64,000 bases of DNA from Pelagicoccus mobilis (GTDB lineage Bacteria > Verrucomicrobiota > Verrucomicrobiia > Opitutales > Opitutaceae), in NCBI RefSeq assembly GCF_016595505.1, contig NZ_JAENIL010000026.1, forward strand, positions 45,076-109,075. The letters run 5' to 3'. Of this stretch, positions 34,749 to 44,049 are shown in pieces (position 1 is the stretch's first letter; each line of letters begins with the position of its first letter). The notes under the pieces are model-generated. The model ran no database searches. It saw nothing but the letters and a program-made list of their open reading frames with translations, and was not told the DNA's origin. Both the position numbers and the translations under genes were made by a program.

Positions 34749-37700
34749 ATGATTGATCGAGTGATTCGCTTTTGTTTGAGCAACAAGCTCGTCGTATTCA
34801 TTCTCGCTGGTTTTTTGGCGTTGGCTGGGCTGGTTGTGGCTCCGTTCGATTGGGATATTGAGTTTTTGGATCGTAGGCCAGTGCCGGTGGACGCCATTCC
34901 TGACACTGGAGATAATCAGCAGATCGTGTTTACGGAATGGAGTGGGCGGTCCCCGCAAGATATCGAGGACCAGATCACTTACCCGCTCACGAGTTCTTTG
35001 CTTGGTTTGCCGGGAGTGAAGAGCATCCGGAGCAGCTCCAGTTTTGGCTTCAGTTCCATTTATGTGATTTTTGAAGATGGGATCGACTTTTATTGGTCGC
35101 GCAGTCGGATATTGGAGAAGCTCTCGAGCTTGCCTAAGGGAACGCTTCCGGATGGAGTTCAGGCGCAGCTAGGGCCGGATGCGACGGCGCTTGGTCAAGT
35201 GTTTTGGTATACGCTTGAAGGAAGGGACGCGGAAGGGCGGCCTGCGGGAGGATGGGATCTCGCTGAGCTCCGGAGTGTGCAGGACTGGTATGTTCGCTAC
35301 GCTCTGCAAGGAGTTGAGGGAGTTGCGGAGGTCGCAGCGATTGGTGGCTTTGTGAAGGAGTATCAAGTCGATGTCGATCCGGATGCGTTGCGTGTATACG
35401 ATGTGTCGATACAAGAAGTGGCTGCTGCGGTGAGCTCGAGTAATTTGGACGTGGGGGCACGCACGATTGAGATTAACAATGCCGAGTATGTCGTCCGCGG
35501 TTTGGGATTTGTTAAGAGCCTAGATGATTTGCGCAAAGCGGTGATCGCGGAGCGGAACAATGTCCCGATCACTTTGGAGGAGGTTGCTGAAATCGAGTTT
35601 GGTCCGGCCTTGCGTAGGGGGGCTTTGGACAAAGGAGGGACGGAGGCCGTTGGGGGTGTCGTGGTTGCTCGTTTTGGTGAGAATCCGCTGGAGGTTATAA
35701 AGCGGGTTAAAGAGCGAATTGAGAATTTGGAGCTTAGCTTGCCCGCGAAGGAGCTAGCAGACGGGAGTGTGAGCCGGTTGAAAATCGTTCCGTTCTATGA
35801 TCGTTCGGGCTTGATTGAAGAGACGCTTGATACTTTGGAGACGGCGGTGCGTCAGCAGATTTTGGTTACGGTAATCGTGGTCATTCTGATGCTACTTCGC
35901 TTGAGAAGCGCGGTTTTGGTTTCGAGCGTTCTGCCTCTCGCGGTTTTGAGCGCGTTTGTGGGGATGAAGCTCGTCGGTGTGGATGCGAATATCGTGGCGC
36001 TTTCAGGTATCGCAATCGCGGTGGGCACGATCGTGGACATGGCTATCGTATTGGTTGAAAACTGTATAAGGCGTTTGGAGACGGCGAATCCGAATGCTGA
36101 TCGATTGAAAGTTATTTACGAGGGCTGCGTTGAGGTGGGAGGAGCTGTGTTGACGTCGGTCTTAACGACGGTCGTGAGTTTCTTGCCGGTGTTTACGATG
36201 ATTGCAGAGGAGGGACGCTTGTTTCGACCTTTGGCTTACACTAAGACCTTTACTTTGTTGGGCAGTATTCTGGTGGCGCTGACCTTGATTCCTGCATTGA
36301 TTCACCTGTTTTACCGCAAGGGGGGGGCTCGAGTGTCAAAGCGCGGGAGGCGCTCTCTTAGTCGAGGGATGGCGATTGCATTGTCTTTGGGACTGGCGGT
36401 TGTGTTGGCGTATGATTGGCAGCCACTCGGCCTGGGGTCTCCGGTTCGCAATGTTCTTTTTGTTGTGCTGGCTCTTGGGCTCCTAGTAGGTTTTGCCCAT
36501 TTGGTGATTCGGGGGTATCCTGTCGTGCTGGGTTGGATACTCAAGGCGAAGGTGGTATTCGTCTCCTCGTGTTTGGTCGTTGTGTTAGGGGGGAGCGTTT
36601 GCTGGTTGGGCTGGGGCAAGGTCTTTTCGTGGTCCCCGCTTTGGGTGAAAGAGGCTTCGGCTTGGCAAGCGCTTGACGATACCTTTCCGGGATTAGGGAG
36701 AGAGTTTATGCCTGCTCTCGACGAGGGGTCTTTTCTCTTCATGCCGACCACGATGGTGCATGCATCGATCGGGGAAGCGATGGATGTTTTGCGGAAACAG
36801 GATATGGCGATTAAGTCCATTCCCGAGGTGGAGTCGGTTGTGGGCAAAATCGGTCGCGTTGAGAGTTCTTTGGATCCGGCTCCGATCTCTATGGTGGAGA
36901 CCATCATTTCTTATAAACCTGAGTTTGTTCAGGATGAATCCGGAGAGTGGGTTCGTCAGTGGCGGGATGAGATTCGCAATCCAGAGGACATTTGGGATGA
37001 GATCGAGAGAGTGGCTCGGATTCCTGGTGTGACTTCCGCTCCGATGCTGCAGCCGATCGAGACTCGTCGAATCATGCTGCAAACGGGCTTGCGGGCGAGC
37101 ATGGGGCTGAAGGTGTTTGGGCCGAATTTGGAGGCAATCGACCAAGCGGCGCTCGCTATAGAGTCCACTCTCAAGGAATCCGAGTTGTTGAAGAAGGGGG
37201 CGGTTATTGCGGATCGAGTTGTAGGAAAGCCCTATCTCGAAATCGAAATAGACCGGGATGCGATCGCGCGTTATGGCATTACAGTGGGGGCTGTCCAGGA
37301 GGTGATCGAGACGGCGATCGGCGGTCGCGTGATCATGCAGACGGTGGAGGGGCGCGAACGTTATCCGGTTCGGTTGAGGTACTTGAGGGAGCGTCGCGAC
37401 TCGTTGGAGGCGATGGAGAGGATATTGGTGGCGACTCCGAAGGGTGTTCAGGTCCCTTTGTCGCATCTGGCGAGGATCGTCTACAAACGCGGGCCTCAGA
37501 TGATCAAAAGCGAGGATACGTTCCTTATGGCCTACGTTTTGATGGATCCGATTGGAGGGATCGCGGAGGTGGATGCGGTTGAGGGACTTGAGGCTTTGCT
37601 CGCGGAGAAGGTGAGCAGTGGCGAGCTGAAATTGCCTACTGGAGTTCGCTACGAGTTTACCGGGACTTACCAGGGGCAAGTCCGAGCGGCGAAGACCTTG

Positions 37701-38282
37701 CGCCTCGTGTTGCCAGTCGCGATGCTATCGATCTGGTTGCTGCTCTATTTGCAGTTCCGCAATACGGTGACGACGTTCATCGTTTTCTCTGGTGTGGCAT
37801 TCGCCTGGTCAGGAGGATTTTGGCTCGTTTGGCTTTATGGTCAGGATTGGTTTCTGGATCTAGCCCCTCTGGGGGCGAACCTTAGGGGTCTCTTCCAGGT
37901 AGGCACCGTGAATCTAAGCGTCGCGGTCTGGGTCGGCTTTTTGGCTCTATTCGGTACCGCGACTGATGACGGCGTTTTGCTTTGCACTTATTTGAAGCAG
38001 ACTTTGGCGGAGCAATCGCCTCGCACGAAGGAGGCATTGCGCAAGGCGGTGATCGAGGCGGGGAAGAAACGGATTCGGCCCGCGATGATGACGAGCGCCA
38101 CGACGATGCTGGCGTTGCTGCCGGTGCTCACCTCTTCCGGCAGAGGGGCGGATGTGATGATTCCGATGGCGATCCCGGTGTTTGGAGGAATGTGCGTCGC
38201 GTTTCTGACGGTGTTTTTTGTTCCGGCTGTTTATTGCTCGGTCGAGGAGTGGAAACTGCGGCGAACGGCTCTCAATGATTGA
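34749..38282 (+). CDS. cusA: CusA-like heavy-metal efflux RND transporter
   Basis: 1177 residues, longer than the usual 1040-1050. RND core motifs are clear: TEWSGRSPQDIEDQITYPLT, GVKSIRSSSSFGFSSIYVIF, ALSGIAIAVGTIVDMAIVLV and ENC, and LLPVLTSSGRGADVMIPMAI near the end. About 100 additional hydrophobic residues (about 520-640) sit between the first transmembrane half and the second porter half, including LPLGLG-type loops and two or three extra helices. Met-rich porter segments (MPTTMVHASIGEAM) fit Cu+/Ag+ export. The gene has a strong GGAGAGGAG ribosome site inside the end of cusB. An outer-membrane channel gene is missing from the cluster. Confidence 0.95.
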   Translation: MIDRVIRFCLSNKLVVFILAGFLALAGLVVAPFDWDIEFLDRRPVPVDAIPDTGDNQQIVFTEWSGRSPQDIEDQITYPLTSSLLGLPGVKSIRSSSSFGFSSIYVIFEDGIDFYWSRSRILEKLSSLPKGTLPDGVQAQLGPDATALGQVFWYTLEGRDAEGRPAGGWDLAELRSVQDWYVRYALQGVEGVAEVAAIGGFVKEYQVDVDPDALRVYDVSIQEVAAAVSSSNLDVGARTIEINNAEYVVRGLGFVKSLDDLRKAVIAERNNVPITLEEVAEIEFGPALRRGALDKGGTEAVGGVVVARFGENPLEVIKRVKERIENLELSLPAKELADGSVSRLKIVPFYDRSGLIEETLDTLETAVRQQILVTVIVVILMLLRLRSAVLVSSVLPLAVLSAFVGMKLVGVDANIVALSGIAIAVGTIVDMAIVLVENCIRRLETANPNADRLKVIYEGCVEVGGAVLTSVLTTVVSFLPVFTMIAEEGRLFRPLAYTKTFTLLGSILVALTLIPALIHLFYRKGGARVSKRGRRSLSRGMAIALSLGLAVVLAYDWQPLGLGSPVRNVLFVVLALGLLVGFAHLVIRGYPVVLGWILKAKVVFVSSCLVVVLGGSVCWLGWGKVFSWSPLWVKEASAWQALDDTFPGLGREFMPALDEGSFLFMPTTMVHASIGEAMDVLRKQDMAIKSIPEVESVVGKIGRVESSLDPAPISMVETIISYKPEFVQDESGEWVRQWRDEIRNPEDIWDEIERVARIPGVTSAPMLQPIETRRIMLQTGLRASMGLKVFGPNLEAIDQAALAIESTLKESELLKKGAVIADRVVGKPYLEIEIDRDAIARYGITVGAVQEVIETAIGGRVIMQTVEGRERYPVRLRYLRERRDSLEAMERILVATPKGVQVPLSHLARIVYKRGPQMIKSEDTFLMAYVLMDPIGGIAEVDAVEGLEALLAEKVSSGELKLPTGVRYEFTGTYQGQVRAAKTLRLVLPVAMLSIWLLLYLQFRNTVTTFIVFSGVAFAWSGGFWLVWLYGQDWFLDLAPLGANLRGLFQVGTVNLSVAVWVGFLALFGTATDDGVLLCTYLKQTLAEQSPRTKEALRKAVIEAGKKRIRPAMMTSATTMLALLPVLTSSGRGADVMIPMAIPVFGGMCVAFLTVFFVPAVYCSVEEWKLRRTALND

Positions 38283-38325
38283 AAATTTTGAACTTAGAAT
38301 TAGATAAATACTAACCCGTACTACT

Positions 38326-38985
38326 ATGAAAAAACTGATACTTAGCTTAATTGCGGCATTTGCAGCCGTATCCACTTTGCACGCGCATTGTGGGACCTGT
38401 GCCATGGATGAGATGAAAGGCGAGCACGCTGGCTGCTCGAGTTGCGCGCAAGAGCAGCTATCGACTTATTTCTCGACCCAGGAGGGCTTGGCTGGCGACG
38501 ATCTTTCTGCTGCCAAGAAAGGGGCGAAGGCTTTTCTCGCCCACGCTGAAACGCTTGCTTGTACCGAGGGAGAGGATAGCTGCTGCGCGACCGAATTGAA
38601 TGCGGCGAAGGCGATTGCTGGATCGTCGGACATCGCGATCGCCCGCAAGGCGTTTAAGGATTGGTCGGATGCGTTGCTGGCAAAGGTAGACAAGGCCGGT
38701 TTGAGCGATGGAGTCGCGTACAAGATGCATTGCCCGATGGCTTTTAACAACACGGGCGGGACTTGGCTGCAAGCGAAGTCTTCTTTGAGAAACCCATACT
38801 ATGGTTCGATGATGCTGACTTGTGGGATGCAGACGGGGAGTTACGCGGCAGGCGAAAGTGGATCGGACTGTTGCGGCAGCGGCGGAGAATGCTGTTCCGA
38901 TGGCAAGGCTTGTTGTGATGATGGCTCTTGTGAATCGTGCAAAGAGAAAGGCCACTCCCATGGACACGGAGATCATAGCCACTAG
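38326..38985 (+). CDS. Secreted DUF3347-like protein with metallothionein-like Cys/His tail
   Basis: 219 residues with a signal peptide (about 1-20, ending LHAH). Cys pairs (CGTC, CSSC) follow the cleavage site. A helical DUF3347-like domain (about 45-170) contains CPMAFNNTGGTWLQ and LRNPYYGSMMLTCG, the same motifs as the C-terminus of the CusB protein two genes upstream. The last 40 residues hold about ten Cys and end in HSHGHGDHSH, a likely Cu/Zn-binding tail. It is cotranscribed with cusBA (43-bp gap) and followed by a terminator. The likely role is a periplasmic metal chaperone or sink, replacing CusF. Confidence 0.85.
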   Translation: MKKLILSLIAAFAAVSTLHAHCGTCAMDEMKGEHAGCSSCAQEQLSTYFSTQEGLAGDDLSAAKKGAKAFLAHAETLACTEGEDSCCATELNAAKAIAGSSDIAIARKAFKDWSDALLAKVDKAGLSDGVAYKMHCPMAFNNTGGTWLQAKSSLRNPYYGSMMLTCGMQTGSYAAGESGSDCCGSGGECCSDGKACCDDGSCESCKEKGHSHGHGDHSH

Positions 38986-39002
38986 GTTTTAGCTTTTTTG
39001 AG

Positions 39003-39029
39003 CGGTCGTTGGAAACAACGGCCGTTTTT
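39003..39029 (+). terminator. Rho-independent terminator of the copper-efflux cluster
   Basis: CGGTCGTTG-GAAA-CAACGGCCG forms a 9-bp stem with one G-U pair and a tetraloop, followed by TTTTT. It starts 18 nt after the stop of the DUF3347-like gene. Confidence 0.9.
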
Positions 39030-39064
39030 CTTGAGCGATCAATCTTGGGAGTGTCTCGTTAGTG

Positions 39065-39949
39065 ATGGAGATGAGCCATCGCATCATAACTTGGAAGCGA
39101 GCTGCCGTGAGCGGTGGGTTGTTTTTGCTGATCCTGCTGGGTGTCTCGGTTGGTTTTTCGGGATGTATGAGTTTCCAGAAGACGGATGCGGAGATAGAGT
39201 CGCACTTTAGCGAACGGGGACAATCGATTCCGGATTTTTATGAGCATGAGGATGATGTCGGCTCCGTGTTCTTGGCGCAAAAAGGCGAGGGGGCTGGAGT
39301 GGTGTTTGTGCATGGTTCTCCGGGGAGTTGGGGGGACTATGTTCATATGCTGTCGGATGTCGGGTTGACGTCGGATTTTACGGTAACCGCGGTGGACAGG
39401 CCGGGATTTGGTCGGACGAGGCCAAAAAAGGCGGAACCCTCGTTGGAGGCGCAAGCGCGGCGCATCCACGACGCGGTCATCGCCAGCGGAACGCCTGTGC
39501 CTGCGCTTTGGGTGGGCCATTCGCTGGGTGGTCCAGTGGCTGCGCGGATCGCAGCGGATTATCCGGAATCGGTCTCGGGGCTGGTGCTCGTCGCTCCGTC
39601 GATGGATCCCGAGCTTGAGAAGCGGAAGTGGTTCAATTGGCTTGGAAAGGTTCCACCGATTCGCTGGGGGCTTTCCTACGAATGGCGCAATAGCAACGAC
39701 GAGATCTTTCCGCACAAGTCTGAATTGGTCAAATTGGGCGCGAAACTAGGAGACTTGAGGACTCCGACAATCGTGATTCAGGGTGACAAGGACAAGCTCG
39801 TGCCGCCTGGCAATGCGGACTACGTGAAGCGAGTCTTTCCGGAGGGCGTAGTTGAATTGCGGATATTGGAGGGGGTAAACCATTTCATCCCTTGGTCTCA
39901 TCCGCATGAGATTAAGAGGGCTATCAGGGATTTGTCCGCTCGCGAATGA
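39065..39949 (+). CDS. Alpha/beta hydrolase, probable lipoprotein
   Basis: 294 residues from this ATG; a GTG at 39062 and an ATG at 39071 are alternatives. The N-terminus has a hydrophobic segment ending in a lipobox (VSVGFSGC, Cys near residue 33), so it is probably lipid-anchored. The hydrolase fold shows oxyanion region VVFVHGSPGSWGDYVHML, nucleophile elbow GHSLGGPVAA (near residue 157), acid segment VIQGDKDKLVPP and final His in EGVNHFIPWSHP. The triad is intact. The substrate is unknown. It lies between the copper cluster terminator and the GspE gene and appears monocistronic. Confidence 0.88.
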   Translation: MEMSHRIITWKRAAVSGGLFLLILLGVSVGFSGCMSFQKTDAEIESHFSERGQSIPDFYEHEDDVGSVFLAQKGEGAGVVFVHGSPGSWGDYVHMLSDVGLTSDFTVTAVDRPGFGRTRPKKAEPSLEAQARRIHDAVIASGTPVPALWVGHSLGGPVAARIAADYPESVSGLVLVAPSMDPELEKRKWFNWLGKVPPIRWGLSYEWRNSNDEIFPHKSELVKLGAKLGDLRTPTIVIQGDKDKLVPPGNADYVKRVFPEGVVELRILEGVNHFIPWSHPHEIKRAIRDLSARE

Positions 39950-40024
39950 GCCCGCTTAGGGGGCTGTCTTTTCGATTGCTTGAGGGGGAGGGGTACTCGT
40001 AGTTTGTACGAATCTACCCTCTAG

Positions 40025-41713
40025 ATGTACGAATCTCACAATCAGGCAGTTTATGATCTTTGCCAAATTCACGGTCTGCTCGACCGTGGGCGTTTGGATG
40101 AGCTGCTGGCGTTGGCGAAAGGTGAGGAGGTCTCGCTCGCCGACAAGATTTTGGCAGAAGGGGGTGTTCGCAGGCCTGTGTTTTTGGATACGGTTGCGAG
40201 CTATTTAGGGATCGAGCGATTGAGGGACGCTCCCTACGATATCCCGGCGGAACTGGTCGAGATGATTGATCCTACTTTGGCGCGTATGCACAATGTCGTG
40301 CCAATCGAGAGTTCCGAGCGGCAAGTCACGATTGTGACCACGGACCCTTTTAGTACGTCGGTGATTGACGACGTCGCCTTTGCGGTGAACCGCGATGTCA
40401 GGTTGCTGTTGCTCGATCCGAAGGTGGTGAACGAGTTGCTGGATGTCTATTATCGCCCGCAGCATGTGGACTATACCGGAATCCTCGAGGAGATCGACCT
40501 TTCGGATATCGCGAGCGAAGAGGATGTGACGGCGGATGATCTGCTGGGAATGGCGGGCGAAACTCCGATCATTCGCTTTGTTAACCTCGTCCTGGCTCAG
40601 GCAATTAAAGACAAGGCCTCGGATATTCACTTCGAGCCGTTTGATCGAGAGTTTAAGATTCGTTATCGCATCGACGGAGCGCTTTATGAGATGTCTCCTC
40701 CTCCGTGGGAGTTGGCGATTCCGATCATCTCGCGCGTGAAGGTTTTGGGCGATTTGAATATCGCGGAGCGACGTGTGCCGCAGGATGGCAAGGTTCGTCT
40801 GGTGGTGGCTGGGCGTCATGTCGATTTGCGTGTATCCACGTTGCCGACACAGTTTGGCGAGAGTGTCGTTTTGCGTGTGTTGGACCAAGGGGCGACCCAA
40901 TTGGAGCTCAATACTCTTGGAATGCCGGATGATGTGCTGGGTGCGGTCGAAAGCGCGATCGCCCGGCCGAATGGGATCTTTATCTCTACCGGCCCGACTG
41001 GTTCCGGAAAAACGACTACCCTTTACAGCTGTCTCAAGCGCTTGAATCGGGTGGAGTCGAAGTTGATGACTGCGGAAGATCCGATCGAGTATGAGATCGA
41101 CGGGATAATGCAGGTGGGAGTGAATCCGCATATCGGGCTGAGCTTTGCCAATACGCTCAAGTCCTTTCTGCGTCAGGATCCGGACATTATCATGGTGGGC
41201 GAGATCCGGGATTTGGATACGGCTCAGATAGCTATCCAGGCTTCATTGACGGGGCATCTGGTGCTTAGCACGCTTCACACGAATGATGCGGCGGGAGCGG
41301 TGACGCGTTTAATGGATATGGGGGTGGAGCCGTTTTTGATCTCGTCCTCGCTCGAGGCGGTGCTGGCTCAACGGTTGCTACGCAAGATCTGCTCGAGCTG
41401 TCGGCGTTCGTATTTGCCGGACACCGCTCTGCTGCATCAGTTGAACTTGGATCCGAGCATTCTCCAGCAGAAGGAGTTTTTCCATGGAACGGGATGTTCC
41501 GCGTGCGCGGCTACAGGATACAGCGGGCGGTTGGGGATCTTTGAGATGTTAAGCGTGACGGAGTCGATTCGAGAACTGATAAGCGAAGGCAGTCCCGCTG
41601 TCGCCGTGAGGGAGCGGGCTTTGCATGAAGGAATGAGAACGCTTCGTGAAGATGGTCTCCGCAACATTTTTACCGGTGTCACTACGGTGGAGGAAGTGAT
41701 ACGTTACTCGTGA
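40025..41713 (+). CDS. GspE/PilB-family type II secretion or pilus assembly ATPase
   Basis: 562 residues. An N-terminal T2SSE/MshEN domain (about 1-150) precedes the ATPase: Walker A STGPTGSGKTTTLYS (near residue 318), Asp box DKASDIHFEPFDREFKIRYR, Walker B-like DIIMVGEIRDLDTAQIA (near 389) and His box TGHLVLSTLHTNDAAGA. The zinc-binding Cys pairs CSSC and CSAC (near 456 and 491) are present. The enzyme drives pseudopilus or pilus extension from the cytoplasmic face. The gspF/pilC-type gene follows at once. An 11-bp word TGTACGAATCT is repeated with a 21-nt period across the start codon (40005-40036). Confidence 0.95.
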   Translation: MYESHNQAVYDLCQIHGLLDRGRLDELLALAKGEEVSLADKILAEGGVRRPVFLDTVASYLGIERLRDAPYDIPAELVEMIDPTLARMHNVVPIESSERQVTIVTTDPFSTSVIDDVAFAVNRDVRLLLLDPKVVNELLDVYYRPQHVDYTGILEEIDLSDIASEEDVTADDLLGMAGETPIIRFVNLVLAQAIKDKASDIHFEPFDREFKIRYRIDGALYEMSPPPWELAIPIISRVKVLGDLNIAERRVPQDGKVRLVVAGRHVDLRVSTLPTQFGESVVLRVLDQGATQLELNTLGMPDDVLGAVESAIARPNGIFISTGPTGSGKTTTLYSCLKRLNRVESKLMTAEDPIEYEIDGIMQVGVNPHIGLSFANTLKSFLRQDPDIIMVGEIRDLDTAQIAIQASLTGHLVLSTLHTNDAAGAVTRLMDMGVEPFLISSSLEAVLAQRLLRKICSSCRRSYLPDTALLHQLNLDPSILQQKEFFHGTGCSACAATGYSGRLGIFEMLSVTESIRELISEGSPAVAVRERALHEGMRTLREDGLRNIFTGVTTVEEVIRYS

Positions 41714-41746
41714 GCGCTCTGATTGAGCGGGCGGAATCGAGCTGTT

Positions 41747-43015
41747 ATGTCGAAATTTAGGTTTATTGCAATTGATGGGGAAGGTAAGGAGCGCAAGGGC
41801 ATGGTGGATGCTGGCTCTCGCCAAGACGCGGTTAAGCAAATCCGGAGCTATGGTCTAACGCCTGCTCGCGTGACCGTGGTGCGTTCTGCTGGGGAGGGGG
41901 ACTCTTCTGCTACCGTGACACGGAGTTCGAGTGGGAAAGCGACGAAAAGGCCGATGTACCTTGGGTCGGCGATCAAGAAGAAGGCTCTCTCGGAGTTTAC
42001 ACGAAAACTGGCGACTTTGCTTCAGGCGGGACTGACTTTGATCCGCTCCTTGGAGGTGTTGAAGGATCAGGAGAAGAACGTGGTTTTCCGCTGGATACTT
42101 AACAACATGATCGAGAGTATTCAGTCAGGTAGTACGTTCTCCGATGCGTTGGCCGCCTTTCCGAAAGAATTCGATTTCCTGTACGTAAATATGGCGAGAG
42201 CGGGGGAAGCGAGCGGCATGCTTGAGGTGTCACTGGCTCGCTTGGCGACTTATTTGGAGAAGACCGAGCGCATGAAGTCGAGACTCGCGTCGGCGATGAC
42301 TTATCCCACGGTGGTGATGATCTTTTCGTTTCTCATCGTCTTGCTGCTGTTGATTTTCGTGGTACCGAAATTCGAAGGGATCTTCAGCGAGCAGATTGGC
42401 GACGACAAGATGCCGATCCTTACGGTCTACGTCTTGGCGGTCAGCGATTTTCTGGTGGCCTATTGGTATGCGGTGTTTGGCGGGTTGTTCGGCGGCTTCT
42501 TGTTGTTTAAGCTTTTCGGGGCGACGCGGCCAGGGCGTCAGCTTTACGACTGGCTGAAAATCAAGTTTTTCGGGGTGGGTGACTTGTTTACCAAGATCTA
42601 TGTGATCCGCTTTTCACGTACCTTGGGTACTTTGATCGAGAGTAGCGTGCCTATTTTGGAGGCTCTGCGAATCACGAAGGACACTTGTGGCAATCTACAT
42701 GTAGAGGCGGCTGTGGAAAATGTGCGCAACCGGGTCAAGGACGGGGAAGGAATTGCTAGCACGCTTACCGAGGCCAAGATTTTCCCTACGATGGTGACGA
42801 GTATGGTGGAGGTCGGCGAGGAAACGGGGGACCTGCCGCAAATGCTGGGGCAGATCGCGGATGTCTATGACGAAGAGGTGGACAATTCGATCTCGAGTCT
42901 GACGTCGATGGTTCAGCCGCTGATGATCGTGTTTATGGCACTTGCCATCGTTTTGATCATCCTTGCCCTGTTTCTTCCGTTTCTTAAGATTCTACAGGGA
43001 TTCAGCTCTTTTTAG
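41747..43015 (+). CDS. GspF/PilC-family inner-membrane platform protein
   Basis: 422 residues from the ATG at 41747; a TTG eight codons earlier is less likely. After an N-terminal segment of about 75 residues (FRFIAIDGEGKERKGMVDAG) come two T2SSF domains (ALSEFTRKLATLLQAGLTLI near residue 75; YVIRFSRTLGTLIESSVPIL near 285). Three membrane helices are seen (about 180-205, 230-255, 385-410). It anchors the pseudopilus or pilus machine and is worked by the preceding ATPase. No pilin, GspG, PilT or secretin gene lies nearby, so the system's other parts are encoded elsewhere. Confidence 0.95.
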   Translation: MSKFRFIAIDGEGKERKGMVDAGSRQDAVKQIRSYGLTPARVTVVRSAGEGDSSATVTRSSSGKATKRPMYLGSAIKKKALSEFTRKLATLLQAGLTLIRSLEVLKDQEKNVVFRWILNNMIESIQSGSTFSDALAAFPKEFDFLYVNMARAGEASGMLEVSLARLATYLEKTERMKSRLASAMTYPTVVMIFSFLIVLLLLIFVVPKFEGIFSEQIGDDKMPILTVYVLAVSDFLVAYWYAVFGGLFGGFLLFKLFGATRPGRQLYDWLKIKFFGVGDLFTKIYVIRFSRTLGTLIESSVPILEALRITKDTCGNLHVEAAVENVRNRVKDGEGIASTLTEAKIFPTMVTSMVEVGEETGDLPQMLGQIADVYDEEVDNSISSLTSMVQPLMIVFMALAIVLIILALFLPFLKILQGFSSF

Positions 43016-43033
43016 CCTTCGCCTGTTTCGGAT

Positions 43034-43507
43034 TTAGTGGCCTCGTGCGGCCAAGGCTTGACTGACGGTTTCGAGGTCCAGCTTCGCTCCAGGCCGAATT
43101 TCGTTGTCGCTGTACCAATTAAAACGTGTCTCGAGGGCGTAGAGCATATCGTCGCGGATGGATTTGCGTGACAGGGTGTCTTGCGGATAGAGCGGGTAAA
43201 TTTCCCTTAGAACTCCGTCTGCCGTGAAAAAGCCGATGTCGATGGGGAAATCGACGTTCTTCATCCAATAGGACATGCGTTGCGGCTCTTTGTAGATGAA
43301 AAGCATGCCGTGATCGTCGTCGATGCCGTCTCGGAACATCAGGCCTTTGGTCTGCTCGCTGCGAGAGATCGCGAATTCGATCGTGATGGTCTTGTCGCCG
43401 ACCTGGAGCGTCTCGGGCATGGTAGGCTGGCTGTCTTCAGATTCGGAGCAGCTTGTGGCAGCGATACAGAAGGCGGTGAGGATCGAGAGGAGCAGAGAGC
43501 GTTTCAT
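43034..43507 (-). CDS. DUF192 domain lipoprotein
   Basis: 157 residues. A lipoprotein signal (LTAFCIAATSC, Cys near residue 20) precedes a DUF192 domain: IEFAISRSEQTKGLMFRDGI, HGMLFIYKEPQRMSYWMKNV and DIGFFTADGVLREIYPLYPQ. The family forms a small beta barrel of unknown biochemical role that often occurs as a single exported domain. It converges with the gspF-type gene with an 18-bp gap. The upstream stretch to 43782 contains a strong hairpin at 43602-43631. Confidence 0.92.
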   Translation of the reverse strand: MKRSLLLSILTAFCIAATSCSESEDSQPTMPETLQVGDKTITIEFAISRSEQTKGLMFRDGIDDDHGMLFIYKEPQRMSYWMKNVDFPIDIGFFTADGVLREIYPLYPQDTLSRKSIRDDMLYALETRFNWYSDNEIRPGAKLDLETVSQALAARGH

Positions 43508-43601
43508 AAAGGCGTGTTTGAACCTGGGACGCAGTCTTTGGCTAAGATTCCCTTGGGCAAGCGAGAATACGCGAAAGGTTCAATGCTCTGCCCCAAAAAG
43601 T

Positions 43602-43631
43602 TGCCAGGCCGTCGAGGGGGACGGCCTGGCA
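43602..43631. repeat. Strong hairpin in leader region of the DUF192 gene
   Basis: TGCCAGGCCGTC and GACGGCCTGGCA form an exact 12-bp stem with a 6-nt loop. On the minus strand it is followed by AACTTTTTGG, so it could end transcripts reading leftward from the rsmA unit. It sits about 95 nt upstream of the DUF192 ATG; a leader or repeat role is equally possible. Confidence 0.55.
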
Positions 43632-43782
43632 GGGTGGTGTGTGTGGGTGGGAGGGAAATTCTTAACTTTAAGAAGGCTAGGCTGAGTGATTCCCGATTAC
43701 AAGTGCTCTTTTTTTGGGGAAATTGCCTATATTTTGAGGGGTAGGACAGGAGATGTCTGATGCTGGGTGGTAGTTTGGATGC

Positions 43783-44049
43783 ATGAACACGATCAATCGA
43801 CTAGAAGAAAATTGGACTCCTAGCTGGGAGTTGGGCCTGCAAGACGAATTTGGATTCTCCTTGGAAGTGGAGACGTTAGAGGAGCCAAAGCTCAAGCAGG
43901 ATCGCCCCAACCCTTGGTCAATGGCCAAGCGTGAAGTGCTAAACCGCCAAATCGCTCCAGAGCTTTCGTTGGCCGAGGACACTGGCAAGGTTGGCGAGCT
44001 GATTTCCTTTCTTGAAAACCTCAGCATGGAGATCGCTAACGATGAGTAA
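43783..44049 (+). CDS. Small protein of unknown function
   Basis: 88 residues, acidic (about 17 Glu/Asp), soluble, with two Trp in the first 16 residues and a helical C-terminus (LAEDTGKVGELISFLENLSM). No family is recognised. A GGAG-like sequence lies about 30 nt upstream. The stop codon overlaps the next small gene (TAA at 44047-44049 against ATG at 44042), an arrangement typical of a coupled gene pair and the best argument that both are real. Confidence 0.6.
   Translation: MNTINRLEENWTPSWELGLQDEFGFSLEVETLEEPKLKQDRPNPWSMAKREVLNRQIAPELSLAEDTGKVGELISFLENLSMEIANDE

Noticed and set aside
36693..37679. Open frame of 328 codons antisense to cusA
   Set aside because: Lies fully within a clear RND gene; composition is a shadow of its codon use and shows no domain.
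39062..39064. GTG as start of the alpha/beta hydrolase
   Set aside because: An ATG follows immediately, so the GTG adds nothing, although it cannot be excluded.
40205..41131. Open frame of 308 codons antisense to the GspE-type gene
   Set aside because: Overlaps the well-supported ATPase domain; Arg/His-rich shadow composition.
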